Translations under genes and position numbers: made by a program | Notes under the pieces: model-generated | Databases searched by the model: none | What the model was told of the DNA's origin: nothing | The model's input: the letters and a program-made list of their open reading frames with translations, nothing else | Part shown: in pieces, positions 51,173-62,242 of the stretch | Layout of the letters: every line of letters begins with the position of its first letter | Numbering within the stretch: position 1 is the first letter of the stretch | NCBI GenBank assembly: GCA_947484275.1 | Contig: CANKOY010000018.1 | Span: 1 to 62,752, forward strand | Length of the DNA stretch: 62,752 nucleotides | From: Planctomycetota bacterium | GTDB taxonomy: Bacteria > Planctomycetota > UBA1135 > GCA-002686595 | Reading direction: 5' to 3'

Positions 51173-52279
51173 ATGGCCCTCGACCCTTCCACGCGCGCGG
51201 CCCATGGTGGCTCGGCGCGCAATCTCGGTGACTCGAGTTCGGCCGCGATCGAACTCGGCTCGTTCTATCTCTCGCAAGGCGATCCGACGCAACTGCCCTA
51301 CGCCTATGGGCGCGTGGGCAATCCGACTTGGGAAGCACTGGAGTCGGCTTTGGGCGAGATGGAAAACGCGCGCGCCACGGGCTTCGCTTCGGGTCTCGCG
51401 GCCTCCTTCGCTTTGATGCTCGCACTGGGGAAGACGCACCCGCGGCTTGTGCTCGCGAGCGACTGCTACTACGGCACGCGCAAGCAGGCGCAGATGCTCG
51501 CGGCCCACGGGATCGAACTGATCTCGACCGATCACGGAGATTTCTCCGCGGTGGAGAACGCCCTGGCGCACGGGCCTGCGATCCTGTGGAGCGAGTCGCC
51601 GACCAATCCCCTTCTGCGCGTTCACGATCTGCGGCGTCTGTCCGCGCTCGCGAGAGTCCACGGCGCGCGCTTCGTCGTCGACAACACAACGGCGACGGCG
51701 GCCTTGCAGCAGCCCCTGGATCTGGGGGCAGACGCGGTCGTCACCTCGCTCACGAAAGCGACGTCGGGCCACTCGGACGTGATCCTCGGCAGCGTCACGA
51801 CCCGCGACGCAGCGATCCACGACAGCGTGCGCGAGTGGCGCAACTACGCGGGCGCGATTCCCGGTCCGTTCGAGGCCTGGATCGCGCTGCGCGGATTGAA
51901 AACACTGCCGCTGCGGATTGAGAAGCAGTCGAGCAGCGCAACGTCGCTCGCAGCCATGCTCGCCGCACATCCCAAGGTTGCGGCGGTCCACCATCCTTCG
52001 ATCGGCGCGCGCGCCCTGGCCGAGACGCAAATGCGAGGCGGCTTCGGTCCCCTGGTGTCGTTCGAAGTGAAGGGCGGTGCCCCTGCAGCCGATCGTGCGA
52101 TCGCCGCGGCGAAGATCATCCGACCCGGCACCAGTTTCGGCGGTGTTGAGTCCTCCTGGGAGCGGCGCGCGCGTTGGGCAGCGGAGACCGCCCCAGAAGG
52201 CCTGATCCGACTCTCGGTCGGCATCGAGTCCCTTGGCGATCTCGAAGCGGATCTGCGCTCGGCGCTGGCCGCGGGCTGA
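51173..52279 (+). CDS. Cys/Met-metabolism PLP enzyme (cystathionine gamma-lyase/synthase family)
   Basis: The 368-residue fold-type I PLP enzyme shows YGRVGNPTWEALESALGEME, ASGLAASFALMLAL, WSESPTNPLLRVHDL, VVDNTTATAALQQPLDLGAD, and the PLP lysine K195 in SLTKATSGHSDV. The substrate loop and C-terminal arginine region (RPGTSFGGVESSWERR, LIRLSVGIESLGDL) fit gamma-lyases and synthases. Which of cystathionine lyase, synthase or methionine gamma-lyase it is cannot be settled without comparison. It stands alone and converges on the Gly-rich exported protein. Confidence 0.9.
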   Translation: MALDPSTRAAHGGSARNLGDSSSAAIELGSFYLSQGDPTQLPYAYGRVGNPTWEALESALGEMENARATGFASGLAASFALMLALGKTHPRLVLASDCYYGTRKQAQMLAAHGIELISTDHGDFSAVENALAHGPAILWSESPTNPLLRVHDLRRLSALARVHGARFVVDNTTATAALQQPLDLGADAVVTSLTKATSGHSDVILGSVTTRDAAIHDSVREWRNYAGAIPGPFEAWIALRGLKTLPLRIEKQSSSATSLAAMLAAHPKVAAVHHPSIGARALAETQMRGGFGPLVSFEVKGGAPAADRAIAAAKIIRPGTSFGGVESSWERRARWAAETAPEGLIRLSVGIESLGDLEADLRSALAAG

Positions 52280-52289
52280 TCCGCTCCGG

Positions 52290-52314
52290 AAAAAAGCCGC
52301 CGGCAGTCGGCGGC
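52290..52314 (-). terminator. Rho-independent terminator on the reverse strand
   Basis: GCCGCCG-GCAGT-CGGCGGC forms a perfect 7-bp stem. Read on the reverse strand it is followed by six T (AAAAAA at 52290-52295). It ends transcripts of the convergent 52355-53410 gene. Confidence 0.85.
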
Positions 52315-52354
52315 GAAGCCAACGGCCGGCGGCGAACATGAACTTCGCGGCGAC

Positions 52355-53410
52355 TTACGGTCGCGAGATCGAGACGGTTTGCTTGTACGTGCCTTCGCGG
52401 GTGGAGCGAATTCGCATCGTGGCGCCGTCGCGACCGGGGCGCTCAGTGTCCGTCTCCTGGCTCAAGTTGCCTTCGATTTCGAACGCGACCGGGCGCTTGT
52501 CCGCGGTCGAGAAGTACAGCTTGCCCTCGAGCTCAATCTTGTAGGACGTGCCCAGGAACGCGGGCTCACTCGGCAGACCGAAAGCTTGACCGCGGCGACC
52601 GCCGGCGCGCGCCTCGGGCTCGGGCAGGTCGCCCGTGGCCTTCAATTCGATTGCGATCACGCGGCAAGTGACGCCGTCCTTCTCCGCACTCTCCTCGGTC
52701 AGGGTCGCCTTGGCCTCCCATTCCGCGAGGTCCAGGAGTCGTCCATCGCCGCCGCCCATGCCGCCGCGGGAACGACCACCGCCGCCACCGCCGCCGCCCG
52801 CGCCCCGACCTTCGCCCTCCACGGGAGCCGGACGCGGGAAGAGTGCCTTCTCCATGTCGAGCATCAAGGCGCGCCGCACCGCTTCCTTGCTCGGCTCCCA
52901 GCTCGCGCCGTCGGCCACGGCCTCCTCGGGCAGCAGGGCATCGAGCGCCAAGTCCATGCGGTGCCCTTGGAGCACGGCATCATCCGCAGGCGCCGTGCCC
53001 TCGACCACCTTGGCCTCTACGTCGCCATTCTCGGCGCGCTCGAGGCTCAGTGTGATGCCCGACAGGGGCGGATCGAGCTCGCGCGTGTTCTCTTCGCCGC
53101 CAAAGCTCGATGTGGTCGCGCCGGCGAGGGTCGCGAACTCGCGCGTGAGACTGGTGGCCTTGCCGTCCTTCGCCGAGACGATCTTGTCGATGAACTCGGC
53201 CTTGCGCGTTTGGCTGGAGGCCATGTCGCCCATGCCACCGCGTCCCTCGACGGGCTCGCCGTCCACTTCGATGGACGAGGAGGTGGTGCGCATGGCGATC
53301 GTGCTGGCCATCTCGACTTTGAAGGCCTTCTCGGCGGAGTAGTCGGTCGCGAGCTGGGTGTCGGCGGCGAAGATGGCCGCGAATGAAAGCAGGAGAATCG
53401 GCTTGATCAT
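52355..53410 (-). CDS. exported protein with Gly/Arg-rich linker, unknown function
   Basis: The 351-residue product has an export signal (MIKPILLLSFAAIFA). It consists of two beta-strand-rich halves (about 20-190 and 225-350) joined by a Gly-rich loop near residues 190-215 (a GAGGGGGGGG run then RSRGGMGGG). Segments like YKIELEGKLYFSTADKRPVA and VTCRVIAIELKATGDL suggest a repeated beta-sheet module used in lipid- or ligand-binding exported proteins. I do not recognise the family. It is monocistronic, with its own terminator. Confidence 0.75.
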   Translation of the reverse strand: MIKPILLLSFAAIFAADTQLATDYSAEKAFKVEMASTIAMRTTSSSIEVDGEPVEGRGGMGDMASSQTRKAEFIDKIVSAKDGKATSLTREFATLAGATTSSFGGEENTRELDPPLSGITLSLERAENGDVEAKVVEGTAPADDAVLQGHRMDLALDALLPEEAVADGASWEPSKEAVRRALMLDMEKALFPRPAPVEGEGRGAGGGGGGGGRSRGGMGGGDGRLLDLAEWEAKATLTEESAEKDGVTCRVIAIELKATGDLPEPEARAGGRRGQAFGLPSEPAFLGTSYKIELEGKLYFSTADKRPVAFEIEGNLSQETDTERPGRDGATMRIRSTREGTYKQTVSISRP

Positions 53411-53479
53411 GGGTTCTCTCGTGGGGTGGGACGGCTGTGGCTGGACTGCGGGAGCTTAAGGAAGAACACTCCCCGGGGC

Positions 53480-54226
53480 ATGGAGTTCCGAATCATCGAG
53501 CACGGCCTGGTGGACTCGACCTCCGAAAGAGCCTTCGCGGCCCTTTCCGGGGGCCAGGCCCGGGATGGTGACGTCCACGTGGCCCTGGGCCAGACCGCCG
53601 GCCGGGGCAGGCGTGGGGCGAGCTGGGTCAGCGAGCCGGGGACAGGACTCTACGCCAGCTTTGTCCTACGACCTGCGCGCGTGCTGGACCCCGTGGCCCT
53701 GACCATGGGCGCGGGTCTGGCGGTCCACGGAACGTTGATGGACCTGGGGCTAGTCCGGGCGCAACTGAAGTGGCCCAACGATCTGTTGATTGGCGGCGCG
53801 AAGGTCTGCGGCATCCTGGCCGAGACCCGCGGGTTGGATCCGGCCCGGCCCCACTGCGTTCTCGGCGTGGGCATCAATGTGGGCCAGCGCCAGTTTCCAC
53901 CGGAACTGTCGGGCCAGCGCGCGGTCACCAGCCTGGCGCTGTGCGGCGTGAACGTCGCGGTGGGCGCGGTACTCGAGCGCTTGCTTCCCCACCTCGGGCG
54001 CGAGCTCGAGCGCGCGGAGCGCGACCCGGAGGACACGCTGCACGCCTACTTCGCCGCCACGGGACTACTGAAGCAGCGAGTTCGCGTGCTCGCCGGCGAG
54101 CAGGAACTCGTGGCTCGCTGCACGGCTGTGGAGTTGGCGCGCGGCCTATGCGTCGCGCTGGACGACGGCACCCAGCGCTGGCTGCGGTTGGAGCATGTAC
54201 GCGGGCTCTACTTGATCCCCCAGTAA
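53480..54226 (+). CDS. birA: biotin--[acetyl-CoA-carboxylase] ligase
   Basis: The 248-residue enzyme activates biotin as biotinyl-AMP and attaches it to carboxylase carrier protein. Catalytic signatures are the biotin loop GRGRRG (41-46) within GQTAGRGRRGASW and the KWPNDLLIGGAKVCGIL stretch near 95-111, plus VLGVGINV. It lacks an N-terminal helix-turn-helix, so it is a class I ligase without repressor function. The C-terminal SH3-like domain is present (VRVLAGEQELVARCTAVE). ATG 53480 fits the family. It is divergent from the Gly-rich protein gene. Confidence 0.93.
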   Translation: MEFRIIEHGLVDSTSERAFAALSGGQARDGDVHVALGQTAGRGRRGASWVSEPGTGLYASFVLRPARVLDPVALTMGAGLAVHGTLMDLGLVRAQLKWPNDLLIGGAKVCGILAETRGLDPARPHCVLGVGINVGQRQFPPELSGQRAVTSLALCGVNVAVGAVLERLLPHLGRELERAERDPEDTLHAYFAATGLLKQRVRVLAGEQELVARCTAVELARGLCVALDDGTQRWLRLEHVRGLYLIPQ

Positions 54227-54288
54227 GCAGTTCAGGACGCTGGCGAGCCGAGCGGCTACACTCTTCGCCCCCCAAAGGGACTCCGACC

Positions 54289-55008
54289 ATGACCCGCAGC
54301 GACGGCAGAGCCCACGGCGACCTTCGCCCGATCGAATTCGTGCGCCAGTTCACGGCCACCGCACCCGGCTCGGTCCTGGCCAAGTGCGGCAAGACCCAGG
54401 TCCTGTGCACGGCCATGTACACCGACGGGGTGCCGACGTTCCTCCAGGGGCGCGGACAGGGCTGGCTGACCGCGGAATACGCGATGCTCCCCTCTTCGAC
54501 CCCCCAGCGGAAGGCGCGCGACAAGCACGGCAAGGTCGACGGCCGCGGAATCGAGATTCAGCGCCTGATTGGCCGCGCCCTGCGCGCGGTGGTCGACATG
54601 AAGAAGCTGACCGAGCGCACGCTTTGGATCGACTGCGACGTGATCCAGGCCGACGGCGGCACGCGCACGACGGCCATCAGCGGCGCCTACGTCGCCATGC
54701 ACGATCTGCTGAAGCACATGGAGCAGAAACGCCTGCTGCGCGGCTGGCCCCTGACCACGGAACTGGCGGCAATTTCCGTCGGCATGGTCGGCGGTGAGGC
54801 CCTGTGCGACCTGTGCTACACCGAAGACAGCGCCGCTGAAACGGACATGAATCTGGTGATGACCGGCGACGGGCGCTTCATCGAAGTCCAGGGCTCGGCG
54901 GAAGGCGCGCCGTTCTCGCGCGCGGATCTCGACGCCATGCTCGCCCTCGGCGAGGCCGGAATCCGGCAGGTGTTCGATTTGCAAAAGCGCGCGCTCGCCC
55001 TCTCGTGA
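54289..55008 (+). CDS. rph: ribonuclease PH
   Basis: The 239-residue phosphorolytic 3'-5' exoribonuclease trims tRNA 3' ends. Landmarks are RSDGRAHGDLRPIEF, GSVLAKCGKTQVLCTA, GRGQGWLTAEYAMLP, RLIGRALRAVVDM, and DCDVIQADGGTRTTAISGA with the catalytic Asp pair region. ATG 54289 follows an AAAGGGA ribosome site. It overlaps rdgB by four bases (GTGA), a classic rph-rdgB pair. Confidence 0.97.
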   Translation: MTRSDGRAHGDLRPIEFVRQFTATAPGSVLAKCGKTQVLCTAMYTDGVPTFLQGRGQGWLTAEYAMLPSSTPQRKARDKHGKVDGRGIEIQRLIGRALRAVVDMKKLTERTLWIDCDVIQADGGTRTTAISGAYVAMHDLLKHMEQKRLLRGWPLTTELAAISVGMVGGEALCDLCYTEDSAAETDMNLVMTGDGRFIEVQGSAEGAPFSRADLDAMLALGEAGIRQVFDLQKRALALS

Positions 55009-55628
55009 AGCCGCGCCTGCTTCTGGCCAGCGACAATGCAAAGAAGCGTGCTGAGCTGGCCCTGCTCTTGGCGGGTCGGGGCGTGGAACTGCTCACGCCG
55101 CGGGACATTGGCGGTCTGCCGGCCGTTGACGAGGATGCGCCCACGTTCGCCGGCAACGCCGCCAAGAAGGCGCGCTCGGCCGCACTCGCAACCCGCCAAT
55201 GGTGCCTCGCGGACGACTCTGGCCTGGAAGTGGAGGCCCTCGGCGGAGCGCCGGGGGTGCACAGCGCCCGCTACGGCGGAGTCCACGGCGACGACGCGGC
55301 GAACAATCGCAAGCTGCTCGAAGCGCTGCGAACCTTCGGGCCGAAGCGGCGCGCCGCGCGCTTCGTTTGCGCCCTGGCCCTGGCCCGGCCGGACGGCGAA
55401 ATCGCCCTGGCGATCGAAGGCATCTGTTTGGGCCGCATCCTGGAGATTGCGCGCGGCACGCGCGACTTTGGCTACGACCCCCTGTTCCTGTTCACGGAGG
55501 CGGGTTTTGCACAGACCGGCCGCGGTTTCGCCGAGCTGGAGCCGGCGGAGAAGGCGCGCGTCTCCCACCGCGGTCGCGCCATGGCCCTGCTCTTGAGCCG
55601 CTGGCCCGCGGAACTCTCCGCCACCTGA
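55005..55628 (+). CDS. rdgB: XTP/dITP pyrophosphatase (Ham1 family)
   Basis: The 207-residue enzyme hydrolyses non-canonical purine NTPs (dITP, XTP) to monophosphates. It contains the SxNxxK motif as ASDNAKKRAEL, WCLADDSGLEVEALGGAPG, HSARYGG, and FGYDPLFLFTEAG with the substrate-discriminating residues, then SHRGRAMALL. The GTG start overlaps the rph stop, so the genes are co-translated. The length is normal. Confidence 0.95.
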   Translation: MKPRLLLASDNAKKRAELALLLAGRGVELLTPRDIGGLPAVDEDAPTFAGNAAKKARSAALATRQWCLADDSGLEVEALGGAPGVHSARYGGVHGDDAANNRKLLEALRTFGPKRRAARFVCALALARPDGEIALAIEGICLGRILEIARGTRDFGYDPLFLFTEAGFAQTGRGFAELEPAEKARVSHRGRAMALLLSRWPAELSAT

Positions 55629-55696
55629 ACGCGGCGCGGAACGGGCGAGGTTTCGGGTATCCTGCGCGATTCCAAAAGAGCTGCACAGAGATCCAC

Positions 55697-57499
<1,803 letters not shown>

Positions 57500-57501
57500 C
57501 C

Positions 57502-58914
57502 GTGAGCGCCGCCAAGCAGGACAAGGGCGCGTCGAAGACCGCCTGGCGCGACAACATGGAGGCCTTCGCCGTCGCCGTGATCATGGCGGTGCTCTTGAAG
57601 TACTTCGTGCTCGAGGCCTACAAGATCCCCACCGGGTCGATGCAGCCCACATTGATGGGCAACGACGAAACGGGAATTTTCGACCGCGTCCTGGTGGACA
57701 AGTTGTCCTACCGCTTTCGCGATCCGGAGCGCTTCGAGGTGGCGACGTTCAAGTACCCGCTCGATCGCTCGAAGAACTTCATCAAGCGCATCGTCGGCAT
57801 GCCCGACGAGTTGCTGCGGATCGCCCACGGCGACATCTGGACGCGCAAGGACGAGCGCGTGCCCTGGAAAGTCCTGCGCCGACCGCGCTCGGTCCAGGGC
57901 GAGACCTGGAAAGCCCTCGACATGTCGCGCGAGGGTGAGGCGCCCACATGGGCCGGAGAGAATCAAGCCGCGTCCACCTGGAGCTTCTCGCACAGGTCCG
58001 CCGCCGCCCGGGGTGCCGGTCGCGCGCGTTTCGTCGGCCGTCCCGGTGCGATCATGGACGTCTACGCCGATGGCTACCCGCGCAGCATTCAGGGCAAGGT
58101 GGTGCCTGGAAAAAACTCGGGCCGAGTCCCGGTGGGCGACCTGCGCGTCTGTGGCGAGGTGCGCGCAGAGGCAGGCTGCACCCTGGTGGCGATCGAGTTC
58201 GACGAGGGCTCACGCCGCTATCGCCTGGAGATTCCTGGCCCCGCGGCCGCCGCGGACGCGACCCTGCGCATCACCGCCGTGGACATCGGCGTGCAGCCCA
58301 TGGCGCGCGCGGCCCGCGACGGGCGGGGCAAGGCCTACCGCCTGCCCGCCGGCAAGTCGGTTTCCTTTGGCGCCCAGAATTTGGATGACGAGTTGTCGAT
58401 TGACATCGACGGCGAGGTGCTCATGGCCCTCGACATTGAACTCGCGGCCGACCAACACTCCGCGGCCTGGCTCGCCTGCGAAGGCGCGGGCGCGGAGTTC
58501 AGCGACCTCGAAGTGTTCCGCGACATCTACTACCTCGAGGGACGCGGCGAATCCGAGTACGCGATTCCCGACGGTCACTACTTCATGCTCGGCGACAACA
58601 CGCAGAACTCCAGCGACAGTCGCGAGTGGAGTCTCTACGTGATGGAAGCGTCGATCGACGGCGTCGAACGACAACTGCGCGGCAACAATCGCGACCCCGA
58701 AAATCCCCTGCATTTGCAGAGTGAACTCGGACCGACGACGTGGTTCCGCGACGAGTGGGGCGAGTTGTTCGTGCTGCCGACGTCGAGCACGCGCCGTCTG
58801 CCAGCGATCGATTCACCGGTAGTTCCGCGTGAGTTGATGACCGGGCGCGCGCTGCTCGTTTTCTGGCCCTACTCGTTCGACCACGGCGTGCTGCGCTTGA
58901 AATGGGTGCATTGA
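57502..58914 (+). CDS. lepB: signal peptidase I with large insertion
   Basis: The 470-residue product has one N-terminal helix (about 20-38), catalytic Ser46 in IPTGSMQPTL, Lys95 in NFIKRIVGMPDE, and box E GDNTQNSSDS near residue 370. Typical enzymes have ~250-320 residues; here about 260 residues lie between the Lys box and box E. That insert contains a beta-sandwich-like stretch (VEFDEGSRRYRL-type strands, SIDIDGEVLMALDIELAAD) that looks like a carbohydrate-binding or concanavalin-like domain. GTG 57502 starts two bases after the lepA stop. It would process the many exported proteins seen here. Confidence 0.9.
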   Translation: MSAAKQDKGASKTAWRDNMEAFAVAVIMAVLLKYFVLEAYKIPTGSMQPTLMGNDETGIFDRVLVDKLSYRFRDPERFEVATFKYPLDRSKNFIKRIVGMPDELLRIAHGDIWTRKDERVPWKVLRRPRSVQGETWKALDMSREGEAPTWAGENQAASTWSFSHRSAAARGAGRARFVGRPGAIMDVYADGYPRSIQGKVVPGKNSGRVPVGDLRVCGEVRAEAGCTLVAIEFDEGSRRYRLEIPGPAAAADATLRITAVDIGVQPMARAARDGRGKAYRLPAGKSVSFGAQNLDDELSIDIDGEVLMALDIELAADQHSAAWLACEGAGAEFSDLEVFRDIYYLEGRGESEYAIPDGHYFMLGDNTQNSSDSREWSLYVMEASIDGVERQLRGNNRDPENPLHLQSELGPTTWFRDEWGELFVLPTSSTRRLPAIDSPVVPRELMTGRALLVFWPYSFDHGVLRLKWVH

Positions 58915-59458
58915 GCCCCGCCTGCCCTGCGGCCCGCGGCTGAGTCGTGCCGCCTGAGGCGTTGCGGCTTCGACCTGCAAGGCGCCCAGATGGACTGCCA
59001 ATCCCGGCGCTTATCCACAAGCCCGCGCGGTCGCTCCCGTCCCAGGCTCGGGACGCGCAGGCATGAAAAGCGCGCTGGCGACGGTCCTGGTGACCACCAG
59101 GGCCCAGGGGCCGACGGACATAACCTGCATGCTCACAACATGTTACGGAGTTGGCCAATTTGGCACAGGGCTCTCCGCCGGGGCAACTTCAGGCTCTGGC
59201 GCCTGCCCGGGTCGCTCCTACCTATGAAAGCTCACATCCGCAGGCGCCTTCCTCACAGGTTCTCCACAGCCGACCCCGCCCTAGGGTGACGGCTGCCTTC
59301 TGCACCCGGGAGGGTCCGTAGGAACGCTCAATTCTCGGGCCGGGCCGAGGACCGCGAGCCGCGGCCGGGGTAAGTCCAAGTCCACCACAGGCTTCGGTTG
59401 GCCCGCCTCGCTCCAATCCTCGGGAGTTCAGCGAATTGTCGCACCGAAAGGGCGCGCC
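58915..59458. other. long intergenic region with DnaA-box-like sites
   Basis: No gene is supported in these 544 bp. A perfect DnaA-box sequence TTATCCACA lies at 59011-59019, and a close variant TTCTCCACA near 59261. Some lower-GC sequence (ACAACATGTTACGG) lies between them, and there is a small hairpin CGTCCC-AGGCTC-GGGACG. A structured RNA is possible but none was recognised. Confidence 0.5.
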
Positions 59459-60271
59459 GTGCAGACTGCGCGAATGGTCGTCCCCAGTGCCCCCACCCGA
59501 GGCGAGTTGCTGCTCGAGGCGCGCGGTCTGGTGAAGTCCTTCAAGCGCCGCCGCGTCGTCGATGGCGTCAGCTTCGAAGTGCGCGCGGGGGAAATCGTCG
59601 GCCTTCTCGGCCCCAACGGTGCGGGCAAGACCACGAGCTTTCGCATGACCGTGGGTCTGACCAAGCCCGACTCGGGCCAGGTGTTCCTGCGCGGAAACGA
59701 GTGCTCGCGCGAACCGATGTTTCGACGCGCGCGACTAGGCATGGGCTACCTGCCTCAGGAGCGCAGCCTGTTCCAGCGCATGAGCGTGATGGACAACCTG
59801 CTGGCAGTGCTCGAGGCCATGCCCTTCAACCGCTCGCGGCGCCGCAACGAGGCGGAGAACCTCTTGGAGGAGCTGGAACTCTCGCACCTGTCGAAGAGCA
59901 TCGCTGAAACGCTTTCCGGAGGTGAGCAGCGGCGCCTGGAATTGGCGCGCGCCCTGGCCACGCGCCCGGCGATGCTGCTGCTCGACGAACCCTTCGCCGG
60001 CGTCGATCCAATCGCTGTGGGCGAGATCCAGGCCATGATCGCGCGCCTGCGCGAGAAAAACATCGGGATCCTCATCACCGATCACAACGTGCGCGAGACG
60101 CTGCAGGCCACGGACCGCGCTTACATCATTCGTCAGGGCCAGATCTTCCGCGAGGGTCCGCCCATGGACCTGATCAACGACCCGGAAGTACGCGCGGTGT
60201 ACCTGGGCCACAGTTTCGACGCGCCCGTCTTGGGAGTCAGCGCCGACGAGGCCTCACGCCTGGTGGAATAG
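59459..60271 (+). CDS. lptB: LPS-export-type ABC ATPase (LptB-like)
   Basis: The ~270-residue ATPase matches LptB: VRAGEIVGLLGPNGAGKTTSF (Walker A), MGYLPQERSLFQRMSVMDNL, the signature LSGGEQRRLELARAL, MLLLDEPFAGVDPIAV (Walker B) and ITDHNVRETLQATDRAYII. LptB drives LPS transport with LptFG, whose genes are not in this window. An LPS-like envelope is consistent with planctomycetes. Start may be GTG 59459 or ATG 59474. A 544-bp leader precedes it. Confidence 0.9.
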   Translation: MQTARMVVPSAPTRGELLLEARGLVKSFKRRRVVDGVSFEVRAGEIVGLLGPNGAGKTTSFRMTVGLTKPDSGQVFLRGNECSREPMFRRARLGMGYLPQERSLFQRMSVMDNLLAVLEAMPFNRSRRRNEAENLLEELELSHLSKSIAETLSGGEQRRLELARALATRPAMLLLDEPFAGVDPIAVGEIQAMIARLREKNIGILITDHNVRETLQATDRAYIIRQGQIFREGPPMDLINDPEVRAVYLGHSFDAPVLGVSADEASRLVE

Positions 60272-60376
60272 GGCTCGGCGCCCTCCGCGGCCCTGCGGCT
60301 TCACGGTCGCGGCTCGATCGGCTATCCTCTTTGCCCTCCGATGCGGCCCTGACCCGTCGCGCGAGCCACTTTGCCC

Positions 60377-61129
60377 ATGAAAATCGTCGCCTGCGTCAAG
60401 CGCGTCCCCACCACGGAGGCCATCGCCAAGCCCACTTCTGATGGCCAGGGCCTCGATCCGGCGGGCTGGCAGTACATGCTCTCGTTCTACGACGAGCTGG
60501 CACTGGAAGAGGCGCTCAAGACCAAAGAGAAGTTCGGCGGCGACGTCACCGTGGTGACCCTCGGACCGTCCGAGGCCTCCAAGGAAGTGCGCGAGTGCCT
60601 GGCCCGCGGCGCCGACAACGGCGTGATCCTCAAAGAAGCGGATCCCTCGACGCGCGACCCGCGCTCCACTGCAAAGGCCTTGGCGGCCAAGATCCGCGCC
60701 CTGGGGGCCGAGTTGGTGTTCACGGGCCGCGTGGCCACAGACCGCGACCACGCCGCTGTCGGTCCGATGCTCGCCACCTACCTCGGCTGGGCCTGCGTCA
60801 GTGAGGTCTTCGCCCTAGAGCTGACGGAAACCGGTGGCACGGCCAAGCGCGAGACGGAACACGGCGTGGAGTCCGTGTCGTTCAGCCTCCCGGCCGTGAT
60901 CACCTGCAACAAGGGCCTCAACGAGCCGCGCCGCGCCAGCCTCAAGGGCATCATGGGCGCGAAGGCCAAACCCATCGCCGAGGAACAGCCCGAGGGCGTG
61001 CCCAACCAGGTGATCGTCAAGAAAGTCGAGCTGCCTCCCGCGCGCAAGGCCGGCCGCATCATCGGCGAAGGCGCCGCTGCCGTCCCTGCATTGATCACCG
61101 CATTGAGGAACGAGGCCCAGGTCCTCTGA
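60377..61129 (+). CDS. etfB: electron transfer flavoprotein, beta subunit
   Basis: The 250-residue beta subunit pairs with the alpha subunit next door to carry electrons from acyl-CoA dehydrogenases to the quinone pool. Landmarks are MKIVACVKRVPTTEAIAKP, the helix YDELALEEALKTKEKFGGDV, VFTGRVATDRDHAAVGPMLA and LPAVITCNKGLNEPRRASLK. The ATG at 60377 is favoured over TTG 60371. It ends 7 bp before etfA, so they form an operon. Confidence 0.95.
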   Translation: MKIVACVKRVPTTEAIAKPTSDGQGLDPAGWQYMLSFYDELALEEALKTKEKFGGDVTVVTLGPSEASKEVRECLARGADNGVILKEADPSTRDPRSTAKALAAKIRALGAELVFTGRVATDRDHAAVGPMLATYLGWACVSEVFALELTETGGTAKRETEHGVESVSFSLPAVITCNKGLNEPRRASLKGIMGAKAKPIAEEQPEGVPNQVIVKKVELPPARKAGRIIGEGAAAVPALITALRNEAQVL

Positions 61130-61136
61130 TCCCACC

Positions 61137-62090
61137 ATGGCAACCATCGTCGTCTTCGCAGAACAGTCCAAGGGCCAGGCCCGCCGCGCGAGCCTGGAGT
61201 GCATCGGGGCAGCGTTCGCCACCAATGCCAAGGTCGTGGCAGTCACTTTCGGAGCTGGCGCCGACGCGGCAGCCACAGCGCTCGGCGCCGCCGGAGCCAA
61301 GGAAGTGATCTGCCTCACCGGGGCCGAGCCCTTCAGCCCCGACTCCGTGGCGGCGGATCTGGCCAAGATCGTCGGCGAAACCGGCGCGAAGGCCTTCCTG
61401 GCCGCCGCGACCGTGACCGGCAAGGACATCGCTCCGCGGGTGGCCGCGCACCTCGATTCGACCCTGTTCAGCGACGTCACCGGCTTCAGCGCCTCTGGGG
61501 AATCGTTCCAAGTCGTGCGGCCGTGGCTCGCGGGGAAAGCGATCGCGACCCTGACCAGTCAGGCCCCGGTCCTGTGCGCGACTACGCGGCCCAACGTGTT
61601 CGCCCCGGCCGAAGCGGCGGGCGCGCCGACGGTCACCACGCGCGCCGCGAGCACGGGCGGCAAGGCAACTGTGACGGCCGTGGAGGCCAAGGTCGCGGGC
61701 AAGCTCGACGTCAAAGAGGCCGGCGTCGTGGTCTCCGGTGGTCGCGGAATGAAGGGCCCGGAGCATTTCGGCCTGATCGAAAATCTCGCCGCCGCCTTTG
61801 GCAACGCTGCCACCGGCGCGTCGCGCGCCGTGGTGGACGCGGGCTGGCGCCCCCACGCCGAGCAGGTGGGCCAGACGGGCAAGACCGTGGCGCCCGTGCT
61901 CTACATCGCCGTCGGAATCTCCGGCGCGATCCAGCACCTGGCCGGCATGCGCACGTCGAAAGTGATCGTCGCGATCAACAAGGACAAGGACGCCCCGATC
62001 TTCAAGGTGGCCGATTTCGGTGTCGTCGGCGACGCGTTCGAGATCTTGCCGGTGTTGACCGAGGCCGTGAAAGCGGCGCGTGCGCGCTGA
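61137..62090 (+). CDS. etfA: electron transfer flavoprotein, alpha subunit
   Basis: The 317-residue alpha subunit binds FAD through its C-terminal domain: [52 protein letters not shown] and [20 protein letters not shown]. The N-terminal domain matches ETF alpha/beta folds. With etfB it forms the soluble electron carrier for fatty-acid and amino-acid oxidation. It is followed by a 150-bp gap and the DUF1428 gene, and no ETF:quinone oxidoreductase gene is visible. Confidence 0.95.
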   Translation: MATIVVFAEQSKGQARRASLECIGAAFATNAKVVAVTFGAGADAAATALGAAGAKEVICLTGAEPFSPDSVAADLAKIVGETGAKAFLAAATVTGKDIAPRVAAHLDSTLFSDVTGFSASGESFQVVRPWLAGKAIATLTSQAPVLCATTRPNVFAPAEAAGAPTVTTRAASTGGKATVTAVEAKVAGKLDVKEAGVVVSGGRGMKGPEHFGLIENLAAAFGNAATGASRAVVDAGWRPHAEQVGQTGKTVAPVLYIAVGISGAIQHLAGMRTSKVIVAINKDKDAPIFKVADFGVVGDAFEILPVLTEAVKAARAR

Positions 62091-62242
62091 GGATTGCCGG
62101 CTCGGCGCCAGCGCGCCCAAGTCGATTTGCCTGCTGCGCCGAACACGCGGAGAATTGTTCGACATTGGCCGCATCGCCTCGGCGGGCTCAACCACGATCA
62201 GCTTCGGCTAGATCCTAGGGACGCCCTGACCCACACCATCCC

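Noticed and set aside
58990..59289. 99-codon frame between lepB and lptB
   Set aside because: Basic, low-complexity translation with no ribosome site or domain; treated as non-coding.
58915..59458. Replication origin
   Set aside because: Only one perfect DnaA box and one variant, no clear AT-rich unwinding region, and no dnaA, dnaN or gyrase gene nearby. Kept only as a low-interest finding.
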